This document shows, in pieces, positions 1-12,392 of a DNA stretch of 64,000 nucleotides; positions within the stretch are counted from its first letter, which is position 1, and the number at the start of each line of letters is the position of its first letter. Source of the DNA: Capniomyces stellatus (Eukaryota > Kickxellomycota > Harpellomycetes > Harpellales > Legeriomycetaceae); contig LUVW01000007.1 of assembly GCA_001661515.1 (NCBI GenBank), positions 268,478 to 332,477 of the forward strand, read 5' to 3'. The notes under the pieces were generated by a model. The model made no database searches. It was not told the DNA's origin and saw only the letters and a list, made by a program, of their open reading frames with translations. The translations under genes were made by a program, and so were the position numbers.

Positions 1-3000
1 AGTTTTTTAATGAATTGGATGAGCTGGCTTTATGTCTACAAAAGTGGTTGATGTTGGAGCTGTTGGAGCTGTTGGAGCCTAATCTAAAACTTGGCTTGTT
101 TGGTCAATTTGAGACTTTTTTCGAGATTTTGGCAATTTAGGAATTGGTGAATTGCGTGTTAATAACAACAAATGGTAAGCAAGATTGCAATGTAAAGTTG
201 TGAGAATAATGGAATCCAACTCGAGTATAATTAATTTATTTGCCCAATATAACTCGGGTGAATAAGGCTATATTAAGCGTAATGTAGTTGGCAAAAATAC
301 GGGTGTTTAAAAGTGCACTATAGAATTAAAAAATATATATTATAGTGCGATTCAGTGTAAAGAAGCACAGTGGTAAGGTTAAGAGATAGATACTGAGGAG
401 ATTTTTTTAATGAAATAGCTCCGATGTTTTGTTGAGTGAATCTCTCAACTATGTAGATGTGGATGTTTGGTAAAACAAAAACTTTTTAAAGAGCCTTGGC
501 TGGTTAGATATAAAGTAAACATCAACTTTAAATTGAACCAAGTCTATGTTGTCAACTGTCGATCTGTTCAAGTACACCCGCCATTGTTAAAAATCCAATG
601 CTGAAATTCGATAATAACATCTCTATAGAAAACAATAATAATAATAAATAACCCAGTGCCAATTGCTGTATATTTAATTTAGAAAAATACCACTGGACTG
701 GGAAGGTAAGGAAGCGCTGGCGGGCTAATGACAAATGTAATCCTACACTTAAAACTAAATGATACCGTTTATGATTAAACATTTGTAAATACAGAGCCTA
801 TTATATTTTTTTCTTTTTATTATTTACTATTATGCTTTTATGTTTTTATTATTATGTCTTTATGTTTTGGTCGATGTTTACTAAATGTCTGTAATTGATT
901 TTTATTTATAGATGTAGGAAAGGATAATATGTACTTGGTTTTTATTTGTACTTGGTATTTTTTTTATTGCTGAGTTTAAAATTTACATTTTTTTTTATTG
1001 GTGTTAAACTTGTCATCATTGATCATGCTTAAATATTGTCGAGTTTTATTATAGACTGATTATGGAGCGTGTTGGTAGATTTAGGGAGATAGCTTATATG
1101 CGTTTAGCTTTTAAGTTTAGTCTTTAAGCACTGATTTTCTTGAAAGATAAGTGAAAATCGTCACCAACGTTCGTACTCTAATTGACAAAGCGAGACCAAA
1201 GCCAACACCCCAAGTAATATACACTATATTAACAGATGGATATACTAAAGGATTTTCAACAGAGAAAGTAAAGTAAATGAGATGGCTTACTTTATTCGTA
1301 AAGCTAGGCTTTAATTTTCAGAGTAAAGTTTTATAAATAGACTCAAAATGAACAAAAGAAACAAGTGGGTTCAGAATAGCCCAGTCATGAGCAATTAGCT
1401 GGCCAATGTGCTGATTTAGACCGCTGGATGTGAAGGTAGATCCAAACGGCAGAGTAAAACGTGGAATGACGAACACAAGAAAACGACATCATTAGTAAGT
1501 TAAATTAAACCTACAGATGACTGAGGACGGTGCCAGTGAACATATCTAATTGTTTGGACAGAAAGCTGGTAAATAAAAAAGCAAAGAGTTGAAGCCAAAG
1601 AGGAAGCAGTGTAAAAATAAATAAATCAAAGTGTGTTAAATTAATGTCAAATGATAATCCTGAATGATAATCTTAAATGGCTAGTACCATATATCAACAT
1701 TAGGCAGAGTTGATAGAACCATGTACATTTAAAACAATAGGCAATTGACTAATTTCCATAATAATAAAAATGGCAATTGACTAGTTTCAATAAAACAGCA
1801 GAAAAAAGCAATCAACCAATATAGTTTAGTTTATATATTGATGCTAAAAGGAGATAGTTTTGTTTTTTGTTTTAGGAAAGCAATTATGACTTTAATTAAA
1901 ATGAATGATCATGCACTTTGGGATTTTCAGTCGAGTTTCCTCCATTTAGAAATATTAATTGAAAAATGAGCAATCATATTGCACTAATTAATAAACAGCG
2001 CCAGTTTAGCTGACAATATGTTAATTTTCTCAAACTCACAACCAGAAAAATATAGGCGTGGTTTTTTGACAAAATAGGTAAAAGGCATATTGTTATGGAA
2101 GGTGAGTAAAAGTGAAAAAGAAAACTAAAACTGGAGTATCAGGTAGATGCTAAAGCAAACTTGGATTGATAAAATGCAATCACGTTGAAAAAACGAGCAT
2201 GTTGATAAAATGATAGTAAAGTTGGCAGATGACTTGGGCTCAATAAAAAAACAATCTATACTTACAGCGAGTAGATGCTAGGAGATAGATGTATCCATAT
2301 TTTCAAGTTGCGCTGGTGTGGCTGCATTTGTTTACTTTGAGTTATATATCTCTACTTTTAGAAACAAACACCAGCTTTGGCGCTGAATTTTAATCAGTAA
2401 GTATAGTCATAGTTGGAGTGTCCGAGATATCGATGGCTTGGTCTTTTTTTATTTTTAGTCTGGTTGTTAGATGGTGCCAAAATTAGCAATGGTGTAAAAA
2501 AGATTGATTTAGATGGAGTTTTAACTGATTAAACGCTTGTACAAATCTAAATTGATGTTGAGACGAGATTTTTGGAATTGTAAAAAATAAAAAAGCAATA
2601 AAACAACATAAAATCATCTGTGACAGTCAATCTCTTACGAAGGCAACAATGCTGTCCAGTATCAAATAGTAATTGGTTTTTTTTATGACCTGAATTATGA
2701 TTTAGGGTGACACAAAGTTCGCCAAATATTCTGTTTACTTTTTTTTATTTTTACAAGCGGGGTTTATTTTAAACTGATATGAATTATATTTCCAACTGTG
2801 CATTTCATGGTCTGATGTTTTGGCTTTATGATGTCTACCTGTCCAGGTATAAAAAGTGTGACTTTGTGTTGGAACGGACAAGTGGAGGTTCGATCAATAG
2901 TAGCGCTGCTCTCAAGTCAAGCGCAAGAAGAAAAACAATTTTAAAAAAAAGCAATTGGTAAAGAAAAAGAATTTTTTTTACAAAAAACAGGTTTCTACCC

Positions 3001-5845
3001 AGAATCTCCTTCAATATAAAAAAAAGCTTTAATGGCTTGAAACTAAGGCAAAATGTCTTGGTTTGCACTGTAAAAAAAAAGTATATAGACTTATCAAATC
3101 ATTTTAACAATGGTGCAGTTCAAAGTTATCTACAATTAAAACTGTCACAAAAAAAAGGAAATTGAAGCAAGTCCAGACAGTTGATGAGTTCTGGTGCACA
3201 ATTTGGATCATACGGAATAAATAAATAAAACCAAAACGACCTAATTCAGTTAGAGCTTAGTCAGCATTAGCTATTGGGCTTGTTGATGTCAGTCATTGGC
3301 TGTTTTTCAAAAATAGAATAGAATCGGTTAAATTAATTAACATAATATATAGTAATATACAAACACCTACACGACTAAAAGAGAAACAACCTGACTTGCA
3401 AAATTTAATATGAGTCAATTAAACTATTTTAAAATTGTTACTTGCTTAGGTATAACCACGAGTTAATATCATTGATTTACTGAAATTGGTGCGAAAAGTG
3501 AGGATATTCTGTCGAGTGTTGAATAACAATTTGGCAGGGTGACATTAATTTTCAGATTTCTGTAATTTAGTCTCTAAACAAAATAAAGTTAGGTGAAAGT
3601 CTGGGTATTTTTGGGTAAACCTATTTTATTGAATTTAATCGAGTTATCTTGGTTTGGATTTTGGTTTCTAGTGTTTCTAGTTTGTTTACTTTTTTTTGGG
3701 GTGGGGGGGGGAGTTAATAGTGGGGTTGCGATATATGCTATATATTCGAGTGCAGTTGGACTTTGTGCTAGTCCTGGCCATAATAAGAAAGTCAAGGGAT
3801 GGTAGCATTTTGGTATAAAGGTTTTATTTGATTTATCTAGTAGCCTGAGCCAAATTCAATTGTTTGTGCTGGAATTGGAATAGAAAAATCCACGAATAGG
3901 AAATCAATTGACAACTAAATAAAGGACGAGACTTTGGACTTGTTTGGTTAACAAAGAAACCCCCTCAATGACCTAAAGCAGAAATTGTTTAAGAATAAAA
4001 TAAATTGTTCAAGAGTAATAACAGAAATAGTTCAAAAAAAAAGGAGCCAACCAAGACAAAAGGTGTTTTGTAGTTTATTTTGCTTTGCCTAGACATGAAT
4101 TAATAAGGTTGGCTAGGTTGACGATGGAGCAATTAACATAACTAGATTTTGCATGGTTATTATTTATTGGACTGATGGTCATAAAGACCATAGCTCAGAT
4201 TGCAATAACAGGAGCTGTAGTTACAGTCACAAAAAAAGCAATTGGGCAAGATTTTAAAGTAATGGATTTCGAGTAGCCAAACTAAAAAAAATGAAAACTA
4301 TGGAGGAAAAAAAAGAGCAAAAAAGAGAAAGAAAAAACGACCAGAGCCTGGATGAATTGCTAGCAACATTGTTGCAGTTAATCTAGTAAATTCAAGAAAA
4401 ACAATTGTGAATTTAGTTTTAATTGAGCTTTTTTTTTTTGCAGAGATTTAACTAGAATAAATAAAGCTGTTATTTAAACGAGATTAAATAGCAACGATTT
4501 TTTTTTAATTCAATTTCATTTGGTAAAATAAATGTAAAATCTTGAATGCAACATTGTATAAAGTGTTAAGGAGAAGAAAAGAAACCCCGAGACAAACATG
4601 GTTTACATGCTAAATTTCAAGATGAATAAATTTATTGAAATATAGAGTAATAAAAAAACAGCAATAGAGGGAAAAGAAAAATTAGCCAAATTGAGAGGAT
4701 TGCGTATTTAAAAAAAAAATTAAACATAAAAAGTTAAATTAAGAATTATTAAAATAGAATGCACCCAATTACAACACAGGTTCTAGTGATTAAAAAAAAA
4801 GTGTCAAGTTGGTTGAATAGGGTTTAAGCTAATTAATTATGTGTAAAACAAAAATAGAATAAGATGTGTAATTCAAAGACGGCATCTATTTAATTCAATT
4901 ATTGATAAATAAAGGATAATTGGAAAGGTGGAAAAAAAGTTGGAAAAATTGAAACCAAAACGAAGATATAGAAAATTAATATATACTATAATTTAATATT
5001 CAACTTCAACAGAGAAAAATATAAATATAAAACCAAAATAAAGTAAAAGCGTAAAAAAGATATATTCCTAGGTTGGTCAAAAAAAGACAATAGGAGAAAT
5101 AGTAAAAGTACCAAACTCGAATGGATTAAGTTTACGAATCTTTCAATAAGAGCAAGTGATTCTAGAGTAAAGATTGCAGAAAACAGCCCAAGGTAATATA
5201 AGCAGTAAATTTGATAATTTGTAAAAGTATAGAATGCATCTAGCTGGTTTGCAATTGTAGAACAAATGTTGTCGAGTCTAAGCCAGACTAAAATTATGTT
5301 AAAAGTGTTTGGATTGAAATGGAACCTGGAAACTGAAAAGGGGGTGTTGAATGAATAAAATAGGATTCAAGAGAATTAGGAAGGAATATACCTAGAAATA
5401 TAATATACAGAAACAGTAAAAACATTACCAGAGTAGCAAGTCAGATTGAGCAAAGAAGATAAACAAGAGAAGAAAGCAGAAAGAAAAATACAATAGTAAT
5501 TCAAGTGCACTTGTAAAGAACTATTCATAAATACACTAGTAGAGAGGATTGGATAAAGGATTGATACAACTTTAGTCCTCCTATTATATTTATGCTAGGG
5601 ACGCAAGTATACAATTGTTACGTTGTATTGTCTAAATTTAATACCCCAAAATAATCAAAGGTAAACCATAGTGAGGGTATTGAACAGCAATAGTTTGACA
5701 GCATAGTGAAAAGTAATTAGGTCAGTAAAAAAGCAGTCAAAAGAGTAAAGGAAAGAGAGAGAGTAAATAATAGAAAGAAAGGGTAAAACGAGAGATTAAA
5801 AGCAGGATATAGTACGGAAAAATAAATAGAGAACAGTTAGAGGCT
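1..5845. other. Gene-poor AT-rich region upstream of MUB1
   Basis: No reading frame here is long or conserved enough to support a gene; the longest open frames are under 80 codons and look like chance. The first 80 bases hold three copies of the 9-mer GTTGGAGCT (53-79, the last ending in C). Homopolymer runs occur, including a G-run near 3701-3712. From about 3600 to the MUB1 start the plus strand becomes strongly purine-rich (many GAAAAA, AGAAAG and AAAAAG tracts), which could be a promoter or long leader for MUB1. A gene with many tiny exons or a non-coding RNA cannot be excluded. Confidence 0.5.
53..79. repeat. Short tandem repeat, 9 bp x 3
   Basis: GTTGGAGCT occurs three times in direct succession, the last unit ending GCC. 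It does not lie in a supportable reading frame. Confidence 0.7.
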
Positions 5846-8551
5846 ATGCGAGAGTCGAACTTCAATTTCCCACTTTCGAACAAGGCATGTGTTTCAATAT
5901 CAGCATCGCTATATGACCGAAGGGCTTTGGATTGCACAGCGGTTCTGCCATTGGTCAACTCGCTATGGCACCTGAACTATTTGACGTCGTCCTCGGCAAG
6001 AATCCGGGAGATAATGACAACAGATGGGGGAGTAGAGCGGTTGGTTAGAATTCTCAAAACATCGAAAATAGACAAAGATTCTAAAGACACACTGAAGACA
6101 TGGAAATGGGTGATGGCGTTTCATTGTATAGTAAATATGGGGGTGAGGGGGACAGAGGAGGTGAGGTCGCGAGTGGTTCAAGCGGGAGCAGTGAGTATTT
6201 TAGTTAGTATTTTTGAGGCGTACTTGAAGAAGATGGAGGTTGTGGAACTAGGCAAGCAGCTGAATCAGTTGACAACAGTGGTAAATGAGGTAGACACGGC
6301 AATAAAGAACATATATGATTTGTACCGAGACACATACACCGCAAATGCACTTCCAATGCCGTATGAAGTGCCAAACGAGAGCGAAACACAAGAACGAAGC
6401 TACGGAGAGACGGCAGCAGGGGCATCAGAAAACGCAGCAACGGGCAGACAAGCGTCAACAGATCCAGGACGGCAGCCAGCTCAGGATTTCCAGCGAAACT
6501 TTGGGTCAAGGGACGGGCGACTGACGCCACACCGAACAAACACCAACACGCTGTCAATATCGTACAACAACTCGATTGAAACACGGAGCTATGCAGGAGT
6601 GAGAAATGGACAGCAGGTGGAGAACATAATCAGAGAGGCGCCGTTTTCATTGGATGAGCGGCCTCAATCAGACGAGTTTTCGTTGTCGTCGCTGACAGCG
6701 CTCGCAGGCAGACCTCAAGTAAGCAACGGTGTACTAAGCAATCATGCGTATGACCAGAGCCGAATTGAGATTCTCCAGATGAAGTATGAGCAGGCACAGC
6801 GTGAACTCCAGCTTGTTGACAATGTTATGTTTAGACCTGATGACGTTGTCTTTTCGCTTCAGTTACTAGCATACATATCAAAGTACGCCAATTTAAGAAG
6901 TGTAATGCACAACGTTGATATCAACAACGTCAGCAACATCACCCGCGAGGAAGGCGGTATTCCCCGGGGATCCAGCGTCTTTTTACTGGTTGAAAGACTC
7001 ACATTTAATCCCAACCCACAGTACATCCAGGACTGGGCTGCAATAGTCATGAGAAACATGTGCCGAAAAGACGAAAGCAAGTGGGGGCTACGGCAGTGTG
7101 CAAACATACGCTGCCAGCGATGGGAAACTGCACACAGCCAGTTTGCAAAGTGCCGCCGGTGCAGGAAAGCCAAATACTGCAGCAAAGTATGTCAGAGCGA
7201 TGCTTGGGCATCAGGCCACAAGAATTGGTGTGTTGAAAGGTCTGCAGCAGATGACACCGCTGATACTGATACCCATCGCTCAGCCCCAGCCCCAGCCCCT
7301 GCTTCTGCCCCTGTTTCCGCCCCTGTTCCAACGTCACCCAGACCCGCTCCACAACAATCCCCATTTCCCGCCATGAGACCCCCACACGAATCTCATACTC
7401 CCCAAAACAACCATAACAACCAAACTACTGAAATTCCTCTCAACATTCAGAACATTCCTCTGCAACGCCGCCCAGTCAGACAAAGCGCACGTGTCCCATT
7501 TTCCCCCTACTCACAACCTCAATCACAATCACAACCACAATCACAGAGACAGTCTTCTCAGTCCCGCTCAGCCACAACCCCAGTACATACCAGCCAATCC
7601 CACCAGAACTTACCCTCTAGCCTTGGCTCTAGCAGCAACCCTAATCAAACCCCCAACATTCCTACCATTAATCCTACCATTAACCTGAACTCGATCCCGA
7701 ACACCAATGCCAACCCTAACCATAGTCACAGCCATAACAACAACCACGGCAATACCAGTACTAGTAGTGCTGCTATTAACATCATCAGTTCCAACACTAC
7801 CCCAAGCAACAACAACAGCACAAATTCTAGTTCCAACTCCCTCAAGCATCAAAATCAACCTCAAAACATGCCTTTAAGCCAGAAACAATCTCAGTTCCAC
7901 AGCAGCCATAGTCAAAATCATAACCATGGCCATTACAACCACAACAATGGTCGCAACAATAACAACAATAACAACAATAACAACAGTCAGACTCTTTTAC
8001 ATAACCGAGCACCACAATCACAGTTCAACAACATGGTTTTACCTCCCGTAAGACATGATATTTCTCAATCCAGCCAGCAGATCTCTCTACCACCAATCTC
8101 TGGCTCACGAAATACCCCTTTATCAAACACCAACTCCAACACCAACTCCAACACCAACAACAATCTTGGGACCACCACAAACATTAATTCTACTCATGAC
8201 AATAGCCACAATCACAATCATACCCTAACCCAATCTTATAATACCTACAACTATACCCACACCAACCTACCTAACCAAATTCGAAACCAAAATCACAATC
8301 ATATCCAAAATCATAATCATAATCAAAATCATACCTATAATCGCAACATCAATAGCAACAGCAACAATAGCAATATTAATAACACAAACATCAGTCCTCC
8401 ATTTAACCCGAGCCACTCTACCTCTTCATCCAACTTATCTAGCCTAAACAACTCTCACACTCCAATTAGAAACAATTTGAACTTTAACTCCAACAGCACC
8501 ATTTCTGAAAACACTTCTAGACCACCAAACTTGGGTCGTTTTAACTATTAA
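5846..8551 (+). CDS. MUB1: MYND-finger protein Mub1/SamB
   Basis: A single open exon of 901 codons. The N-terminus (residues 1-150) carries the Mub1/SamB signature: NKACVSISASLYDRRALD, NSLWHLNYLTSSSARIRE, then an Arm-like helical stretch. A MYND zinc finger lies at about residues 418-461, with its Cys/His ligands in order (CANIRC, CRRCRKAKYCSKVC, GHKNWC). In budding yeast, Mub1 works with the ubiquitin ligase Ubr2 and the E2 Rad6 to degrade Rpn4, the activator of proteasome genes; SamB of filamentous fungi affects morphogenesis. Residues about 470-901 are low complexity, rich in Asn, Gln, His, Ser and Pro, with an Asn run coded by AAC/AAT near 7954-7985; no domain is visible there. The ATG at 5846 is chosen because family similarity starts directly after it. 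Family assignment is firm; the function of the tail is unknown. Confidence 0.93.
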   Translation: MRESNFNFPLSNKACVSISASLYDRRALDCTAVLPLVNSLWHLNYLTSSSARIREIMTTDGGVERLVRILKTSKIDKDSKDTLKTWKWVMAFHCIVNMGVRGTEEVRSRVVQAGAVSILVSIFEAYLKKMEVVELGKQLNQLTTVVNEVDTAIKNIYDLYRDTYTANALPMPYEVPNESETQERSYGETAAGASENAATGRQASTDPGRQPAQDFQRNFGSRDGRLTPHRTNTNTLSISYNNSIETRSYAGVRNGQQVENIIREAPFSLDERPQSDEFSLSSLTALAGRPQVSNGVLSNHAYDQSRIEILQMKYEQAQRELQLVDNVMFRPDDVVFSLQLLAYISKYANLRSVMHNVDINNVSNITREEGGIPRGSSVFLLVERLTFNPNPQYIQDWAAIVMRNMCRKDESKWGLRQCANIRCQRWETAHSQFAKCRRCRKAKYCSKVCQSDAWASGHKNWCVERSAADDTADTDTHRSAPAPAPASAPVSAPVPTSPRPAPQQSPFPAMRPPHESHTPQNNHNNQTTEIPLNIQNIPLQRRPVRQSARVPFSPYSQPQSQSQPQSQRQSSQSRSATTPVHTSQSHQNLPSSLGSSSNPNQTPNIPTINPTINLNSIPNTNANPNHSHSHNNNHGNTSTSSAAINIISSNTTPSNNNSTNSSSNSLKHQNQPQNMPLSQKQSQFHSSHSQNHNHGHYNHNNGRNNNNNNNNNNSQTLLHNRAPQSQFNNMVLPPVRHDISQSSQQISLPPISGSRNTPLSNTNSNTNSNTNNNLGTTTNINSTHDNSHNHNHTLTQSYNTYNYTHTNLPNQIRNQNHNHIQNHNHNQNHTYNRNINSNSNNSNINNTNISPPFNPSHSTSSSNLSSLNNSHTPIRNNLNFNSNSTISENTSRPPNLGRFNY
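7950..7986 (+). repeat. AAC/AAT trinucleotide tract coding an Asn run
   Basis: Reiterated AAC/AAT codons inside the low-complexity tail of MUB1. They encode a run of asparagines and are a likely length-polymorphic site. Confidence 0.75.
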
Positions 8552-11500
8552 TACTTTCTCTAACTTGCTGGCAGGCCTTATACTATATATAAATACAGCA
8601 TAATACACATTCTAGTCTTATTTATTGTTGCTAATTTTTGTCATGTTTACTAGCTTTTTTAACTGTTACTGTTACTTTTACTACTATACTATATTTCTGA
8701 CTTTCAAGTGCTTTCTATAAATATATTTCTTGTACTCTTTATAACGGCCTTGGACTTTAATGCTGTTCATTGTTATTTATGTAACTGACTCGATTTTTAT
8801 TGAAATTTTGTTTTTGTTCTTGTTTTATTGCTCAATAATAATACACTAGTAGAAATGATTAAGAACGCTATACAATACATATATACATTTAGTATTGGTT
8901 GTAGCAAACGTATGCTTATACCACATTAACACCCCTTCTGAACTCTTGCACCTAAAAAAAAAAAGGCAAACAAACAAGCGTTAATTATATCATCATTATG
9001 TCGCCTTAACCAAATTGTAGCATTCAGATCCATGTCCCTCTTTACGTAGTTGTGTAGAGCGTTCAAAGTACAAGAAAAGTTAACAGTATCACCGTTACTA
9101 TTTATTACAAAAACTTCAGATCAAGCCTATATAATGTTGATATTCATTTAATACGGCTCAAGCAGAATTATAGGAGACCAGCAATTCATCGTAATACTTT
9201 TTTTTTATTATCATTATTGCAATGTACATATTCAATGTTAAAGCCTGCAGTGATACAGAGTATGTTTTTTAAAGCATACCCTATTATACTACCGACAGCA
9301 AACTCTTGAAAAAGTACACGCGCTTACAAGAAAGAAAAAAAGAGGGATTGCGATGTTTTGCCTGAGTCTACTGCGAATTCTAAATCTTGAATTTGATATT
9401 AATCATATTTCCATTCTTTTGTTCATCACTAGTGTTTTGTTTGTTTGATTGATTGGTGACATATTTGTGTGTTATTTTTATCGACCGTTGCTGCCACCCT
9501 TTTGACTCTGTAAGGATTTACAACTCGTTTTTTTTAAAAAAAAACAACGCCTCTCTACTTGGTTCTTGTACAAAGTTTTTAGTACATGTAGTAAAGTGTT
9601 TTGTGTTTTATGTTACCTTTTTGTAGCGGCTGCCAGTTTATATTCGACCTTTTACCTTTTACCTTTTACCTTTTTTTAAATGTTACTAAAACTCACTTGT
9701 TTGGAACTGTATTATAAGCGAGCCGAATTCAATTGTAAAGATTTTTTTCGAAAACTATTGAAATAGTGTGGGATTTAACAAGGTTTGAAATTTATTTTCG
9801 TCGTTTATATTTCTGCCATGTTTTTGCTACTTGTTTGTTTGTTTATTTTTTGCCGATTCCTTTTTGGGGTTTGTCGCTTTTTTTTTTTGCCTGATTCTTC
9901 AAGCACAGATTGGCTAATTAGCATCTACCATCTACACTCAGGCACCAACTACTAGTTTACCTTTTTTTTGACTTTGGTTTTTAAGTGGAAGCCAAGTTTA
10001 AGCAATCGAATAGAGTGAAATCAAAATTAAATAGACCGCATTCTTTAGTGGCACTTTAAAACACCTTATTGTGGTGACTGTGTTAAGAATACAACAGCAA
10101 AATATGCAAATAGAAAGGGTAGGCTCCATTAGACCGAGACATTTTTGAGTATAACCAAGAACCCCTCAAGTCAGCGACAGTTAAACCACTTCAGTCATGC
10201 CGTGATACTCTATGACAGTTCTATTTGTAATTGGTGTTGGAGACACCAGCGTGTAAATGTAATTACACGCCAGAAATGTGGGTGGCGCTTGCTTATTATG
10301 TAGCTTAGGAATCTGAATAATGTTAGTTTTATGACAGTAGGTAAAGTTTGGTCTTACTCTTACTACATAGTGAACTTTGTTACTAGATAAATTTTCTCAT
10401 CGCCAAAAGCTGCTCAGTTGTAGCATCAGCGCCAGACATTGAGCAATACTTAAAATCACACCAAAGTGGCAAATCAAAAACGTACAAAAGACAAATATAT
10501 TGCAATAAAAAATAGCTGCAACCAATAAACTTGCGTTGATCTACAAAATAAATCAATATACCAACCAATGCAACGTACGCAATAACGAATAATATCAAAT
10601 TTCCTCCCCCAATAGTGGAGTTGGTGATCGATTGACTTTTACCTACACTGTGAACGTTTTAAGCTAATGTAAAAGGCTCTTTGCCAAATACGCAAAACAC
10701 TTCTTCTCAATATCCATCTATTGAAATCTCAGAATCTTTTAGTGTTGAGAACTGGTTGTTATAATGTAAGCCATTATCACAAAATGGTCACTTGTTATCA
10801 AATATGGTTCTCCCAGCCTGGTAAAACTCGATCTAGCCCTTTTCACGCATTTTTGTCTTTACCTTCACCTTCACCTTCATATCTGCCCTTATAACTACCT
10901 TCACCTCCACCTCAAGTTTCACTTTTTCGATTTAATAGTCAAAAGCAAAGTAATCTTGTTTTCAATAATAAAAGTGATTTTATCTCAAGGCGTATAGAGT
11001 ATGCTTGAAGCGTTGATATTGTCCTAAGTTATAGTGTTGTGGTTTAGTAAATGAGGTAAGATGGGTAGTAGTGCTAATTTTAAACAAGGAATTGTCAAGC
11101 ACATATAATATGTATATAAGCAACCAAGTTTATTTTTGGAGTTCACAAATATTGAGAAATGGCAATTGATCGGGGTTTAGCAATTACAGCGTTTAAATTA
11201 ATCAGGATTTACAAACAAAAGAATAATTAAAATTCAAGTTTTACAAACAAAAATAACTAAAATCTAAGCTTTACAAACAAAAATATAGTTAATATCCAAA
11301 CTTGTGTCATATATTTTAGTCTAAATTTAGCAATATAATAGTAAGGAGATTTGATCCTTACACTAAAAAAATATAAAGTGTATTTTCGGGAGCAATTTTG
11401 GCCAGTATTCCCAAGTAAAAAAGCCCTAATTGCATCCAACAGTCAGCAAACACTTAACACTCAAAAGGGTCGGCTTTTTCAAAGGTATCACGTATAGCGT

Positions 11501-12392
11501 GAATCCCTCAATTGAGAAACTCTGTAACGTAATGGCCAAGCTTATACATAATTTTTACAACCAATACACGTCGAAGTTTGTGCTTTTATATTGTTCAACT
11601 TATCAAATAACATAAGGTGAACTGCTTTAAACATTTCAATTACGTAATCGAAGTTGTAATACAAGTACACAACTCTTACATCGGTCTAAAGCAGGCTAGT
11701 TGGTATTGCCCACTGATTTTACATTCTATTCACTTAGAGAGTTTATATGTTGGACATTTTTCTAATATATTAATAATAAGTTGGTAATATCATACAGATT
11801 AGCAGTTCTACACAATCCAATTATTCTAAAAATAGTACTTTTTTTCTCAACGTAAAAGTTCAGTGAAAAAAAAGAAAAAGTAGGTCTTTAGTATCAAAGC
11901 TGTTATATATGTATGTGTCATGTTATTTAAGTTTAAATGGAGTTTCAGTAGAATAAATTATCTTGACGTTTTACCTAAATTTTACAAAGTCCAGGGCAGA
12001 TTGGTTGTCGTTCATTATATACTACTGGCTGAGCCTTCATGGCCACAAAAGCACTTATTATTTATAATTTAATTAGTGCAATCAAGCCTTATTTTATTAT
12101 AAAAAAAAACCAAGAGTATGCCTAAAGGCTAGAAAATTTTTAAATTTTCCATCGTGCAGTGTATATATATACATTCAAAAGCGCACCAGTTTTATGGTTT
12201 CAAGATAAATAAATAATTCTAAAAAGAAAAAAATAGCCGTGTTCTTCGTTTTTTTTCAATACCTCAACTTATAATAGATAAAGCTAGAATTAAAACTAGT
12301 TAAGCTGGGTGCATCTTTTAATAGTTTAGGTTGTTATATCGATCGCATTACACCACAGTCCCTCATTTTCCACTAATATATAAGAGCTTGGC
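8552..12392. other. 3.8 kb intergenic region
   Basis: No supportable gene. It starts with the T-rich 3' flank of MUB1. It contains four tandem copies of a 7-mer ACCTTTT (about 9648-9674) and pyrimidine repeats of CTTCAC (about 10861-10915). A short stretch at 10681-10722 resembles, in degraded form, the last exon of the MOD5 gene of this window (see findings). An open frame on the minus strand at 10383-10598 could encode a hydrophobic peptide, but it has no ATG start and no recognisable family. Confidence 0.5.
9648..9674. repeat. Short tandem repeat, ACCTTTT x about 4
   Basis: ACCTTTT is repeated in direct succession in non-coding DNA downstream of MUB1. No function is apparent. Confidence 0.65.

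Noticed and set aside
10383..10598. 71-codon minus-strand frame with hydrophobic segments
   Set aside because: It starts with TTG, not ATG, has no recognisable family, and lies in AT-rich DNA where such frames arise by chance.
12377..12384. TATATAAG as TATA box of the secreted-protein gene
   Set aside because: It ends 8 bases before the ATG, too close for a promoter driving that start codon.
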